DNA of 64,000 nt from Rhinopomastus cyanomelas (Eukaryota; Chordata; Aves; Bucerotiformes; Rhinopomastidae), in contig VXBP01007598.1 in the NCBI GenBank assembly GCA_013400115.1, forward strand, positions 310,001 through 374,000, in the 5' to 3' direction. Positions 10,438-21,400 of this stretch are shown one piece after another (position 1 is the first letter of the stretch; every line of letters begins with the position of its first letter). The notes below the pieces were generated by a model. That model ran no database searches, was not told the DNA's origin, and saw only the letters and a list, made by a program, of their open reading frames with translations. Both the position numbers and the translations under genes were made by a program.

Positions 10438-12098
10438 CTGTATTGACATGAACAAGACAAGTAATTCATACATTAAAAGTGAAAGCACATCAACATGCAC
10501 AGTTCACTAGGCAGTTCCGTGAAGTAACTTTATAGAATGACTACTCAACTCATGGTCAAAAACATACAATAGTTAGGAAATTTAGGTGAGTCATAAATAG
10601 CCATTAAATACATCCATGGCAAGCATACCTACAAATGGAAACATTTGCTTGTGTTAGAGCTGCTTTTCCAGTCCAGTATCAATAATTCACAAAAAGAAAC
10701 CAGTTTTGCTTCTAACAATGGAATGAGATTTATTGTCACAGGCTATCCATTGTGACAAGTGCTTGGAATCCAACTAAACCCCGAGGTTACTGCCATATGG
10801 TGAACATGAAAACACAGAACTTGACAGCAGCAACACTACAGAGCCTCTAGTTTGTACCTAACGACTAAAATTGCATTAAACCTTAGTGTAATCCAACACA
10901 AAACCAAAACCCACTGCACTAGTGTCCTGTTTGCCACCCAGAGAGCTAAAGGGAAACCTTTTCTGGACAAAACAAAACCCTCCCAGCCCAGAGCTACAAA
11001 AACAACAAGAAATTATAAAAGAGAGGTCAAAGTGGATCATCTGTCTCCATCCCTTGGATTATTTTTTATCATACCTTTTTTCACACAGAAAACTAGCACT
11101 CGCCAAAACAAAGGCAACTCTTGCCTGGACAATACAACATTCACAAGTTCAGTAACCGCAGAGCCCTCAGGCAATTCCAGTCCATCTGATGTACTAGTGA
11201 AGATGAAGCTCATCCTATTCACAATTTGTAGGGAAAATCTCACTGTGAAGACCTACATAAGACTATCAGACAATTTAGCAACTCTGCTTTTTTTTATGAT
11301 TGCTTATGGTACGTTGAGACACAACGCATCACCTACCCTAAGGGGGAAAGTAATCTGCTAGCGTCAGTGGCGACTATACCGACTTGAAGACAGACAGCAT
11401 TATGACTTTTGCAGGTTGCTGTTTCCACACGGTTCTTTCTCTTCAGCCCCTTCTTTTCTGGAAAAGCAGCAGCAAATTTCCATATTGACCAATACTGACG
11501 AGAAGGTCCTACAGGATGAACAACTCTTCCTAGGTTCTAAAAACTGGTTCCACTTCATTTACAGATAAATGTTTTTCAAGGTTTATTTTATGCAAACTAG
11601 AGCCCAAAAAATGAGAATACTTTTAGTCTTTAATCTTGGATGTGACTTTCTAAGAAGCATGAAATTACAGCTTCTTCCCATCAAGAAGCAGCTGGAGTAG
11701 CCTTTTCAACTAAAATTTACAGGAAAAAAAGAATCTTAAAAATATTAATACTCTGGATTGCTAGTTTCACGAGTACAGCTAGTCAAAGCTTTTAGAATAA
11801 CCAGCCACAGCAACCAAACTTTGAAAGCTGGTTGTTACGTTCAGGGCTCAATTAATGTTCCAAGCTTGCTTAGAAGTTCAAAAATACAAGGCTGGTCCTC
11901 TCAGCTAAGACACCTGATGAATGGTCAGCCACTGCCTGGTAATGCTTAAGCGTACTGCTTCTCAGAAAAAAAGGGTACACTGGCAGCACGGTATGAGGAC
12001 TCAACACTTCATTTTCTCATTTTAGATATGCCCAAAGCCCAGGATGTATTTAATGGTAACTTATCTTACTGTGCCAGGAGGCAAATGGTAACACATAC
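10438..12098 (-). other. WNK1: WNK1 intron between exons 8b and HSN2
   Basis: AT-rich intron without recognised repeats or extra exons. It is removed only in transcripts that include both neuronal cassette exons. Confidence 0.75.
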
Positions 12099-12356
12099 AG
12101 GACTGACAGAGAGGGAAGGCAGGCTGGAGCGTCGATGCTTGCGTGGAGAGGCAGAGTGCATGGGCAGGACACTTTCCAGAGCTTTAGAAAGCTTTTCTGC
12201 AAAGGTTTCTTCAGGGACAGTCCGAAGGTAGAAAGGAGAAAGAGGTGCAGACAGCGCTGGTGGTGGGGTGCAAGGAGCACTGAGAGGGATGCAGGACATA
12301 GAGGGAAGAGCAGGAAGGTGGGGGACACAAACTGACATGCTACGACCACGTTGAGG
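12099..12356 (-). CDS. WNK1: WNK1 cassette exon 8b, partner of HSN2
   Basis: An 86-codon exon, phase 0 at both ends. The acceptor is CCTCCTTTAG|CCTCAA and the donor AGTCCT|GTATGT. The peptide begins PQRGRSMSVCVPHL. Its strongly conserved core is EETFAEKLSKALESVLPMHS (local residues 49-68), followed by the basic site RKHRRSSLPSL, which looks like a phosphorylation motif. In mammals this exon is included in nervous-system WNK1 together with the HSN2 exon, and similar blocks occur in WNK2 and WNK3. The donor lacks the usual AG before GT, which fits regulated inclusion. Tissue use in birds is inferred. Confidence 0.9.
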
Positions 12357-15300
12357 CTAAAGGAGGAAAACAGAAGTTAAGAATTGAATACTTCAAACTA
12401 AAAACTTCAACAAAACCAGCAAAACACTACAAGGCGGTAGGAAAGAAATGCAGACATACAATGACAGGCCAAATACTGACTCATATGTATGCAAAGAGAC
12501 ATGATAATGCTGAATGAATGGCAACAGGCTATGTGCACCTCTGATGGCCCTCTCGGCCGCCTTACGTTACCGAGCGGCACGGGAAGTTTCCTAGTGACCT
12601 TACAAGCACACGTAAGGCACAACACAGGAAAATACTTTCTCTGAAACCACCGCTGCAGCCTGCGTTGTACGTGCTCACAGCATCTGGCAGTCTCACAGGA
12701 TAAAAAACTTCAGCAGATACTGAGATGAGCTTTCAAACAGTCCTTCTTATTTTAGTGAGCAGGATAGGTGTTTACATGCACCGTCTCAGTCTCTGAGCTT
12801 GGGCACTTGGGTACCAGCTGAACCAACTGTATGCAGCCAGCTCTTTACTAAACTGAAACACTGCACATTCTACAGCATGAGCTGTGGAAAAAGACATTGG
12901 TTTGATGCATGGAAATGTCAATTAAAAGTTTTAGACAAGCACTTTCCAGACACTGGGCCAATAAAAGCCCATTAGCATTTTGTAATCTTGCCACAATCCA
13001 GAAGGCCACAGGTCAAACCTCAACCAATCTGGAAGAATTCGTTTTTGGTATGGTTTTAGGGGTTGTATTTTTTGTTGCTGTTCTTACTGCTTTTTTAGTG
13101 TGGCGAGTTTCATTGTGGGGGTGTATCTGAATGAAAAAAAGGTTTAGAAGAGATAGTCCTCCAACTGCAACTTTTCCTTCTCTAACAGTATGCGCCATTT
13201 ACTTGTCTCTCGGCATATTCCAATTGTGGATGCAATTCATGATTTATTAATATAACAGAAATAAAATACAGACCTCTGGGGAAAACAAAAAATCAAGACA
13301 TCCAGCAGAGATATAATTCTAGATGCTTCAGACTGCTCAAAAATTTGGGAGAGGCAAATTTTGAGGATCTCAAATGATTAAATAAATATTTCGCCCATCA
13401 CGTTCATCTGCTCCAAGGCAGAATGGAGATAGATATATATGTATTATTCATGACTCTGCTTTACCTACATTATTCAGAAACATCTCCAGAGACAGAGATT
13501 ACTGTAATACTTAACTGTCCTTGTTGGTTCGGGGGGGAAAAAAAAGATAACCCTTTCCAAACAACAACTCAATACTGCGATTTAGGCTTATTATTTCCTA
13601 ACCTGACAACAGTTGTAAATCTGATAGGCCTCCTTCCTCACAGCTTTCTCTCCCCTCAGATTCATCTTTCATAGGCTCGGCTTAACTATTGCCATTTCCC
13701 CACACAAGCTACATTATTTCCGGTGGGGTAGTTTTTCTGTCACTTTCCTCTGAGTTCTCCTCCACTTTAGCTTCAAATTTGCTCAAGCAGGGTGCTCAGG
13801 ATAGACTTACTAATTGCCAAGTGCAAAAGCACTACTCTGTGTAACGTTACGTTTACTCTTTTTCACAACAGCATGATGTTTTTCACCATGCCCAGCTTGT
13901 ACTCCAACATTATCCCTGACTTCTTCCTCCCCCTCTTCAACATTGCTGCCTCGTCAGTTGTTGCCCATCCTGTGCTTACGTAGCTGGTGGTACCTCTTTA
14001 GGTATCAACCTTGTTCTGATGGAACTGCATTCCATTTCTTTCTAAGGCCATTTTTCCCATTGTCACTATCATCTTGATTTGTCATCCTGTCTTATCCTGT
14101 CTTCCCAACAAACTGTTAGTCATTCCTGTAGTATTCTACTCCTGTCAGTCTCCTCCTGGTACCACTGTTTTCAACACAGAGCTTCAGCATGTTTTAGCAG
14201 TTAATGAAACAGCTTGACTCTAGTGCTGTCACATGCTTGTTCTCCCATCTCATCTCAAGAGATCATGGTCCTTTAGCCATGCAAAGACAGCGACATGGCT
14301 TCAGGTACAATATATATCCACACATCAAAATGTGGCTTACCCAGAGAAAGAGCTTCTTTAGAGGTGTTAAAAAGCTCATTTAATCAAGGACCAGCAGTAT
14401 CACACACTTCAGGATAAGTGCCTTTGAGAAAGACGGAGATGCTTTGCTCTTGAGTTGAAATCGGTATCTCTTCCAAAAAGCTAGCAACACGAACAATTCC
14501 ATAATAAAGCCTACAACCACGTATACCAAAACAAGTGAGAACCGTCAGTCTGAAGTGTCACGCCTTCTCCTTATGATTTTACTACTTGTACCACAGTGCT
14601 TCTGCCTCAGGCTTAGTTTTTATTTATTTGTGTAAAAAACAAGTGACAAGGGAACCACTGAAGACAACAGAATAGCAGCAGAAGTTCTACCCCAGAGTTA
14701 GAACAGGCTTCTGCGTACTCATACTCAGGTCTATAAACATAGCAAGGAAAAAACATACCAAAATAAAAGTGCAACACAAATGAACACAGTAGGAAAAGTA
14801 TTTGCGCCCAGTGCAGACTTTCAGGGAAAAGGAATACGCATGGCAACTGATGAGCAAACCAACACAGGCTAGAAATAAAACTGGGAACGAGGGTGTAGGG
14901 TCTTTTCAGTCTGGAGTTCTCACATGCAGCATTCTATAACAGTTAGAAAGATCTTACCTGCAGAATCTGTAACCAAAGCCTCACAGAACACACACAGCAA
15001 ATTCATACTTATGCAGTAGTTCACATTATTCTAATTTCTTCTTCAAATCAAACCAAGAGCTTGATCCCTGACAACTATGTGTACACCCCCCCCCCCCCCC
15101 CCCCCCCCCCCNGTCTTGGTCTGGGGATGTTATTTCCATTAATTAAAAATCTAAGCCATCATTTAAAATAAGTGTATTCAAGATTAGATAAAAGCATGAA
15201 AGCCAACTACGCCCTTACCCTTTCCTGTCCTGCCCTAGCCTCAGTCACCCTGCAAAAACAGCACCTTAACTACTCCCATGCAGAGTCCGTAGCACGTACA

Positions 15301-15407
15301 AAACCAAACACACATAGCAGACTGCCTGGCAGACTTCCCTCTCGACTTTGAGGAGAAACCAAACCCAAGTAATTCCATGCACTGCAATGCAGTAGGTTTT
15401 GGCTTAC
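12357..15407 (-). other. WNK1: WNK1 intron between exons 8 and 8b
   Basis: Intron with a 26-base C run and a single N at 15086-15112. No further exon was recognised, although a weakly conserved cassette could be missed. Confidence 0.75.
15086..15112 (+). repeat. Poly-C run ending in an unresolved base
   Basis: Twenty-six consecutive C followed by a single N, about 300 bases beyond exon 8. The N suggests that the assembler could not resolve the homopolymer; its true length is unknown. Confidence 0.95.
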
Positions 15408-15595
15408 CGCCGCAGGTTGCTGGTATCCTCCATGCTGCTGTGATTGCACTTGACCAGCTGAAGCTGAATATCCCTGCACCGCAGCTGTTGAAATTGACTG
15501 GTCATGCTGGGAACCATAGGACACAGTCTGTTGACTGCTCACACATGATTCAGTATAAACAGATGACCCCTGGCCACTGTCGACTGTCCCATCAG
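15408..15595 (-). CDS. WNK1: WNK1 exon 8: Ser/Gln-rich linker
   Basis: Completes Ser661 and encodes residues 662-723. The acceptor is CTTCTGCAG|CTGATG and the donor GCGGCG|GTAAGC in phase 0. It starts DGTVDSGQGSSVYTES, continues SSQQTVSYGSQHDQ and ends in a Gln/Gly-rich stretch (GGYQQPAA). The conserved start and frame identify it. The linker diverges quickly from the mammalian sequence toward its end. All following exons down to exon 12 are phase 0 at both ends, so any of them can be skipped without a frameshift. Confidence 0.95.
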
Positions 15596-16676
15596 CTGCA
15601 GAAGTTAAAGATTAAAAACATGCATTTTAAGAACTGCAGTCTGGATTGACAAGGTTAAAAGCATTATCATCGAGTTTTAGGTTGATGTCCACATGATACG
15701 TCACACAGACCGTATCAGCATTTCACCTTTCCTAATAGCTAAGCTGGTCAAAAGATAGTAACTTTTTTTAAGTTACTCAATAGAGAAATTCCTTACCTAT
15801 GTGCCTTCCCCTAACCTCTGAAAACAAACAAACAAACAAAAAAAAAAATAATCAAGATTTTTTCAGGAGTTCTTTGGGAAGATCACCAATAGCTGAATAT
15901 GCTTCCTATAAAAGTCTAGACTAGAAATAAACATGTGAAATTTAAGTTTCTATGAATGATCTTTCAAGCTGTTCTAATCATGATTTTTATTTCATTTTAC
16001 ATACACACATAAAGCAAGTCTCTTGCTGGCTAGCAGATGCACCTGATGCAGGCATAGCAGAGAAATCACTACGTTTCTCTACCTAATAGAGAACCATTAC
16101 CTACCATCATTATTCAAATACTGATTCAAATGTTGGGAAGGCAGAAGAGGAAAAGTTAGCGTTAATTAAATCTTTTCACATATAGTATGTAAAACAGAAA
16201 AACATATTGCTTTCTGAAAAAAGTTTTGAGCTAAACTGCTTGTACATTTACATTTAAGGTGGAAATAAGTCAACAAAGATGCAAATACATGTTTCTAATG
16301 GCTCTTAACTGCACTGCTGCAAGAGTACACAGCCTTCTGCAGAGTCAGAACATCCTGTCCCTTGGGCGGGCAGCAAAAAATCAGGACACGTTCATGCTTC
16401 AGGTATCCCAGTTCATTTAACGTATTAACTTGAACGAATGGAAAATGATTTTGTGTTTAAACAGTGGATTGTGAACTGTGCCAAGACTTGGCTCACCTAA
16501 GGCACAGGAATGCATCTTACTTTTCCGTGCTTTCTAGTGGGCTCGCGTTCTTCAGCAGACAGCCGTGGCAGACAGCAGCATCTTAAGTTACTGTTACACC
16601 CACCAAAAGTTTAAGACTAAGTGGGGGGAAATGTGTAAGTGCAAGAGTTCCTAAGTAAACAAACTGACACACTTAC
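15596..16676 (-). other. WNK1: WNK1 intron 7
   Basis: No exon or transposon recognised. A short AAAC-type simple repeat passing into an A run lies at about 15824-15849. Confidence 0.75.
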
Positions 16677-17013
16677 AAAGGACAGATATATTGGGTTGCT
16701 GGAACTGCAGTTGTTGGTGTTGATCAGCTTCTGGTTCTTCAGGCTCCACTTGTGTAGAAACCGATGCTGAAGTAGTGGGGACAGAAGTAGTACCAGTGAC
16801 AGATTGGGGATGCTTTGACCCTGCATGGGAAGTACTTGATGGTTGCTGTTGCTCCAGCTGCTGCTTCTGACTACCTTCTTCCTGAAGTTTCTTCTCCTGT
16901 TCTTCTCGCACCAACTGGCGCTGCTCTCGCTTTCGCTTAATCAAAGATACCCTGTCCTTGATAGCTTTCGCCATTGTCTTGTGATCCCCTTCACAGACAT
17001 AGCCAGATTCCAC
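16677..17013 (-). CDS. WNK1: WNK1 exon 7: coiled coil and KLHL3-binding acidic motif
   Basis: Residues 549-660 plus one base of Ser661. The acceptor is CTCCTTCAG|GTGGAA and the donor CCTTT|GTAAGT. It begins VESGYVCEGDHKTMAKAIKD, the end of the PF2-like domain. A basic, Gln/Glu-rich coiled coil follows (SLIKRKREQRQLVREEQEKK). After a Ser/Thr-rich linker comes the acidic motif EPEEPEADQH at about 638-647. This is the degron read by the KLHL3-CUL3 ubiquitin ligase, and changes in it cause human familial hyperkalaemic hypertension. It is intact here, so KLHL3 control of WNK1 turnover is probably shared with mammals. Confidence 0.96.
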
Positions 17014-17197
17014 CTGAAGGAGGATATATTCACAGAATTCAGACTGTCATGGACAGCCACTGTTGTAGTGCTAACATAGAAGCTACCACTCTCTGGCACT
17101 AACTTCTCATTCACAAACTTCAAGATTTTTTATTACTGGACAGCAACAACAGCAAATACAGAGGCTTTCTAATGCTTTCTAAGAACACAATACTTAC

Positions 17198-17417
17198 CAT
17201 TTCCTGTGCTACGTCCTCTGGGACATCCCTCTCCAAGTCAAAAGAAAACTCTATTGCTTCATTATCTTTATATTTGCCCTTCAGCTTTTTGATGTCTTCT
17301 ATTCGCAGCCAGAGTTTAATGGCGATTTTTTCTCCATCATCTTCCTCTGCTAGTTCTACCCGTACTCCGGTCTCTTCTTGGAAGAAAGCATGATTCAAAA
17401 GGTCCTTAATAGCATAT
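17198..17417 (-). CDS. WNK1: WNK1 exon 6: end of kinase and autoinhibitory PF2-like domain
   Basis: Completes Arg475 and encodes residues 476-548. The acceptor is TGTGCTAG|ATATGC and the donor GAAATG|GTAAGT in phase 0. It begins YAIKDLLNHAFFQEE, the last kinase helix, then passes into GVRVELAEEDDGEKIAIKLW and IEDIKKLKGKYKDNEAIEF. This is the OSR1-C-terminal-like (PF2/CCT-like) fold, which in mammals inhibits the kinase. Phe532 and Phe534 (EFSFDL) match the two phenylalanines needed for autoinhibition in mammalian WNK1. The domain is fully conserved. Confidence 0.97.
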
Positions 17418-18760
17418 CTAGCACATAAGGAAAGAAGGCAGAAAGCACACAGTTACAAGGTCTTCATAAGATATTAGGGGATGGCCTGGCCTGCTGGCAC
17501 CCCAAACGCATTCTCTGCACATTGCATTTCTCCCAGGAATGCTGTGGCAGCCTATCAGCTCCAATTTCTACAAAAAGCATGATGCAGAAACAAAACATAA
17601 CAATGCTACTGACATACATGAAAAGCAGCACACACACTGGTCAGCAGAAGTACCACCAGATGTAAGCAAACCAAACGGGTGAGATATTAAATAAAACAGT
17701 AAGAAACCTTGAGGAAATACACAATTCTTAGCTCTCAAGTACGTACAGTAATCCAAGAACGCATTATAATCTATTTCAAGATCTTCTCATAAGCATCTGC
17801 TAATTAATTCAGCAGTAGATAAGCATCATGTCTCATCTCATTTTTTATACTATTTTGAGCCAACTCAGCTTGCATCCTGCCTGGCACAATTAGAAGCTTT
17901 GTCTCAAAGGTAAAAAAATCTGTATTGATAGAGGGACAGTGTTAGCAGTAGTAGTCTAGAAAGTGAAGCACTTAAAATAAATATCAAGAAATAGGTGATG
18001 AAAAAATTCATTTTAAAAACAGAAAAAAATAAACCCTTGAAAATTAACAGAAATAAAAAATATACAGACATGTTATCCAATGTCACACTTCAAGAGAAGG
18101 AGAAAACTGAATATCCATGAACAGAAAAAAAATAACTCTGAACAGAACAGCAGGAGGCTAAAGGGGGGCAAATGGCTGAAGCATTCATAAATCACACATT
18201 CAGTAAGCAACAAGTATATAAAAGCAGGAGACAAAGCAAACCACACAAGCCATCGGAGCAGTTAAAATATTTCCTGAAATAGTAATGTTAATCACTTCAA
18301 GTAGCCATCATCTTGCAGAAAGCACGGATTAAAATGAGCAGCAGGAACTTACTAATGAGATATATCAAAATCAGCAATAAAACATCAACAATAAATCAAA
18401 AGGGATAGGTAAAAAAGGACTACAAATTAACAACCAAACAATCCAAATACTTAGAAACCCAGAAGGATTGTCCTCCGCTATTTGGCTGTTTAGGTCAAAG
18501 TTTTAACAAAAGCAGCAGAATTTGAGAATAAGCTGACATGGATAGTTACTTCAGTATTTCCACTGTTCTTGAGACCATTCGTTCTCCAAAACAATAACTG
18601 AGTAGGGATCTACCACGGAATGATGCTGCAGAAGTAATACTGGATTCACAACTTTCATCAAAACACAGAAGACCGGAGGATCTCACTGGATCTGGCATCA
18701 CCAATAAAGCACACCTGGCCAGCAAGTGATGCTGCTGTTACCTGAAAATAAAGTACTTAC
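17418..18760 (-). other. WNK1: WNK1 intron 5
   Basis: AT-rich intron with poly-A and poly-T patches around 17900-18150. No repeat family or exon recognised. Confidence 0.75.
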
Positions 18761-18849
18761 CTTTCGCCCTTGTTTTGCCGAATGCATCCCTCGATAATCT
18801 CCTTCACCTCAGGGATTGCTACTTTATCAAAGCTGGCTGGCTTGACGCC
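18761..18849 (-). CDS. WNK1: WNK1 exon 5: end of kinase C-lobe
   Basis: Residues 446-474 plus two bases of Arg475. The acceptor is GTATTCCAG|GGCGTC and the donor GCGAAAG|GTAAGT. The peptide is GVKPASFDKVAIPEVKEI followed by IEGCIRQNKGER. This is the first exon shared by full-length and kidney-type transcripts. Gly473 stands where mammalian WNK1 has Asp (NKDER), as I recall that sequence. The frame closes exactly with exon 6. Confidence 0.96.
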
Positions 18850-20757
18850 CTGGAATACACAAGTAACGGAGAAACTGGAGGTGTTGCTCGCTTTAAGGCT
18901 TGACTGTGTTGGCACATCAATTATTTTTACTCTATAGATAACTAGCCTGAATTTCACAATAGTGCAAAATCACAGGGAAATCTGACCCAAATCTCACTGT
19001 TTATCTCTTTGCTTTTGACTTTTGCAAATATTGCCTCCCATCCCTATTTCTCAGAAGCACTTCCATAATAGAGAGTCATTTTACCCCATTCTGTGAATTT
19101 CAAACTAATAATTCAGTTTAAAAGAGAAGGTCCTCATCCTGCATAGCTTCTACGCTCCTAACTGCCGCTCAGAAAGCTTGTGGGAACCTCACAGTAGGGC
19201 AGAAAACTAAGAGGATCCTGTGTTCAAGCATCTATTTAGTTCTCAGTTTGTCCACAGCCCATGAGAATGGCTGGTTGCCCAAGTCAAGTCTACAGTGCTG
19301 GCAAAGCACACCTTATGCTGAAGTTCAGGCCACTCAAGTATCATCAACTTAAAAAACCTATTTTTCCCTGTCATGGCACATGTGAAGCATGCGATTTTTC
19401 TGCTTAACAAGACAGATAATACTATGGATCATCAGTGAAGCCTTTTCTGCATACCTTAATCTGCCACCACAAAGAGACAAAAAGGAGGCTAGGCTCTAAA
19501 CTTCGCATAACCTTGCAGTGTCCTTAGGAGCGCGTGAGCTGTGCAGCCGAGCATACACTCATGAGCTCCTGAACCCAAAGGCATGCAAGCACCTGCTCAG
19601 GCATCGACGGTTTCCTGGTTCTCACTACATTGCAAGATGGTCATATTCTTATGCCTCTCCTGCACCCCACACTCCAGAAGAACCACAAGACAGCTCAGAT
19701 CTTTCAATCTACTAGTCCTATTCCCTGGTGGAAGTTTAATAAGAACTAAATACCCAAATCCACTAGCATTTTGTTCGAGTTTGCTAAAGAAATGGAAGAG
19801 CTCTTGCAGAGAAAAAGCAAAGCATAGGTAGGTGCTACTGATAGACATGAAAGTTATTGATTTCACTTTCTCAAACCACCACCTAAAAAGTGTGCTGCAA
19901 GCAAGAGTTTGTTCTTCATCCCCCGTTTCCACACTCGCGCCATTTCCTCCCTTTTGCCAGCACACAGAACTGATTCTTCTGAAAAAATAAAGCTCACTGA
20001 ACACTTGCTCTTTGGAAGTACCTCTAAAACATGGGTATATATACAGGCAACACAAAGCACAACTGACCTAGAACTGAAGTCACCTTACAGTTGTCATGTT
20101 AAGCGCAAGAACAAATTTCAAATTTCACTTGTTTCACTTCTCTTAGAAGTGGCAAGTCTGCAACTTTATCAGAACTAACCAGATGAAACAAGTGTGTCCC
20201 AAAATTCATCATCCACGTTTGTATGGTTACTTGATTCATTAAAGGCAAGTCAGTAACTCTTAAAAACACTAGTAAAACATTTTAAACCACAAAGTATAAG
20301 CTATCAAAGAGCTCCTCTTCACAATTTTTGCTTAGAAACATGGAGCATTTTGGATTAATTAGATCAACAGTTCAGTGGGTCACATCTTGTCTTAATGCAA
20401 GAGATACCAAAGATACAATTTACTTCACAAGAGAAAGTATGATCAGTGCTGTACATTTTTGACATGAAGCTAAAACAAAGAGGAAGCATTACACACTCTC
20501 ATCAATCCTAAATTTTTTTTAAAAATAATTAGATTATTAGGCAGAAAACAGCAGAAGCAGTAAGTATTCCAAGTCTTGCTGCTTGGGATTTTAAGCGACA
20601 GTTTAAAAAATTACAGGGGGATAAAAGTACAGCCAAGTTTGAAAGCTGAAGCCCCAAGCAACGCAAGCGTAAAGCAGCTCAGCAGATTTGCCAAGAATTT
20701 TGGTTGGCCCCCAAAACCTTTTAACGTGGCTACACACTGCAGAGCTGAAATCCTTAC
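18850..20757 (-). other. WNK1: WNK1 intron between exon 4a and exon 5
   Basis: First intron of the kidney-type transcript and the downstream part of intron 4 for the full-length one. No other exon or repeat was recognised. The minus-strand open frame at 19597-20055 has no splice or similarity support. Confidence 0.75.
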
Positions 20758-20844
20758 CTCTTTAGCACAATCCCTGTGAGAGCAGCAACAGTGGGAATTA
20801 ACAATTACAAACACGGGGCAGACCTCTCTTTTTGTAAAATCCAT
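20758..20844 (-). CDS. WNK1: Alternative first coding exon 4a of kidney-specific WNK1 (KS-WNK1)
   Basis: A 29-codon exon inside intron 4. It begins with ATG at 20844 (MDFTKREVCPVFVIVNSH), continues with three adjacent Cys residues and ends RDCAKE at the donor GAG|GTAAGG. It ends in phase 0, so it splices in frame to exon 5 (GVKPAS), as exon 4 does. No acceptor is needed because it carries its own start. Position, length (about 30 residues), the hydrophobic VFVIV stretch and the Cys cluster match what is known of mammalian exon 4a. That exon starts a kinase-deficient WNK1 in the distal nephron, and the motif is linked to forming WNK bodies under potassium stress. The resulting protein would lack residues 1-445, that is, most of the catalytic domain. 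The start context has T at -3 and G at +4. Activity of this promoter in birds is inferred, not shown. Confidence 0.88.
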
Positions 20845-21400
20845 TGAGAAAAGAGAGGCGCGCGCGCACCAGATGACAGTAGGGTGCTAGATTCCTCTGG
20901 AAATCCTCTAGGCTGCGGACTTAGCGCACAGCAGAAGGAAAGCAGACATCAAAGTTCAGCGGGAGCATTGTTCTATGTTTGACACCTCTTGTACTTTTCC
21001 AAGTCCAGTACATGAGGCTGCAGAGATTTTCGCTTAATATCTGCTCTTGCCCCTCAGATACTGAATAGAAAGAATCCGTGTAATCAAGAGGCAAGTATGT
21101 CCTTTTCTGCCAGCCCAGCCAGCTGTAAGGAGGAGGAAGAAGAAGGGGCAGCGCTGGGATCCTTTACTTGCCGCATGTCCCCGCCTCCCACCCCTTGGCT
21201 GCTCTGCCTGTTCTCCACCCAGGTTTCTGCAATAGTTCAGAGCCGCACGTCAGATCACCACGTCAGCTCATCCTGCTGTTCCAGAAGTACACTTTCAAAC
21301 ACGGGGGAACAGGTTGGCCAGTGTGTTGCTGTGACACAAGGCTGCTGGTACCAGTTTTGTACAGGGGGATGAAGGCAGCTGCCTCTTCCTTCCATGGAGC
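20845..21400 (-). promoter_or_regulatory. Candidate internal promoter and 5' UTR of the kidney-type transcript
   Basis: Sequence directly upstream of the exon 4a ATG. It is richer in G+C than the surrounding intron: a CG dinucleotide run at about 20867-20877, a CCCCGCCTCCCACCCC segment at 21179-21194, and two copies of CACGTCAG at 21246-21253 and 21259-21266. On the minus strand the latter read CTGACGTG, a CREB/ATF-type core, and one continues as TGACGTGG. No convincing TATA box was seen, and the transcription start cannot be placed. Promoter identity is inferred from its position relative to exon 4a. Confidence 0.45.
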
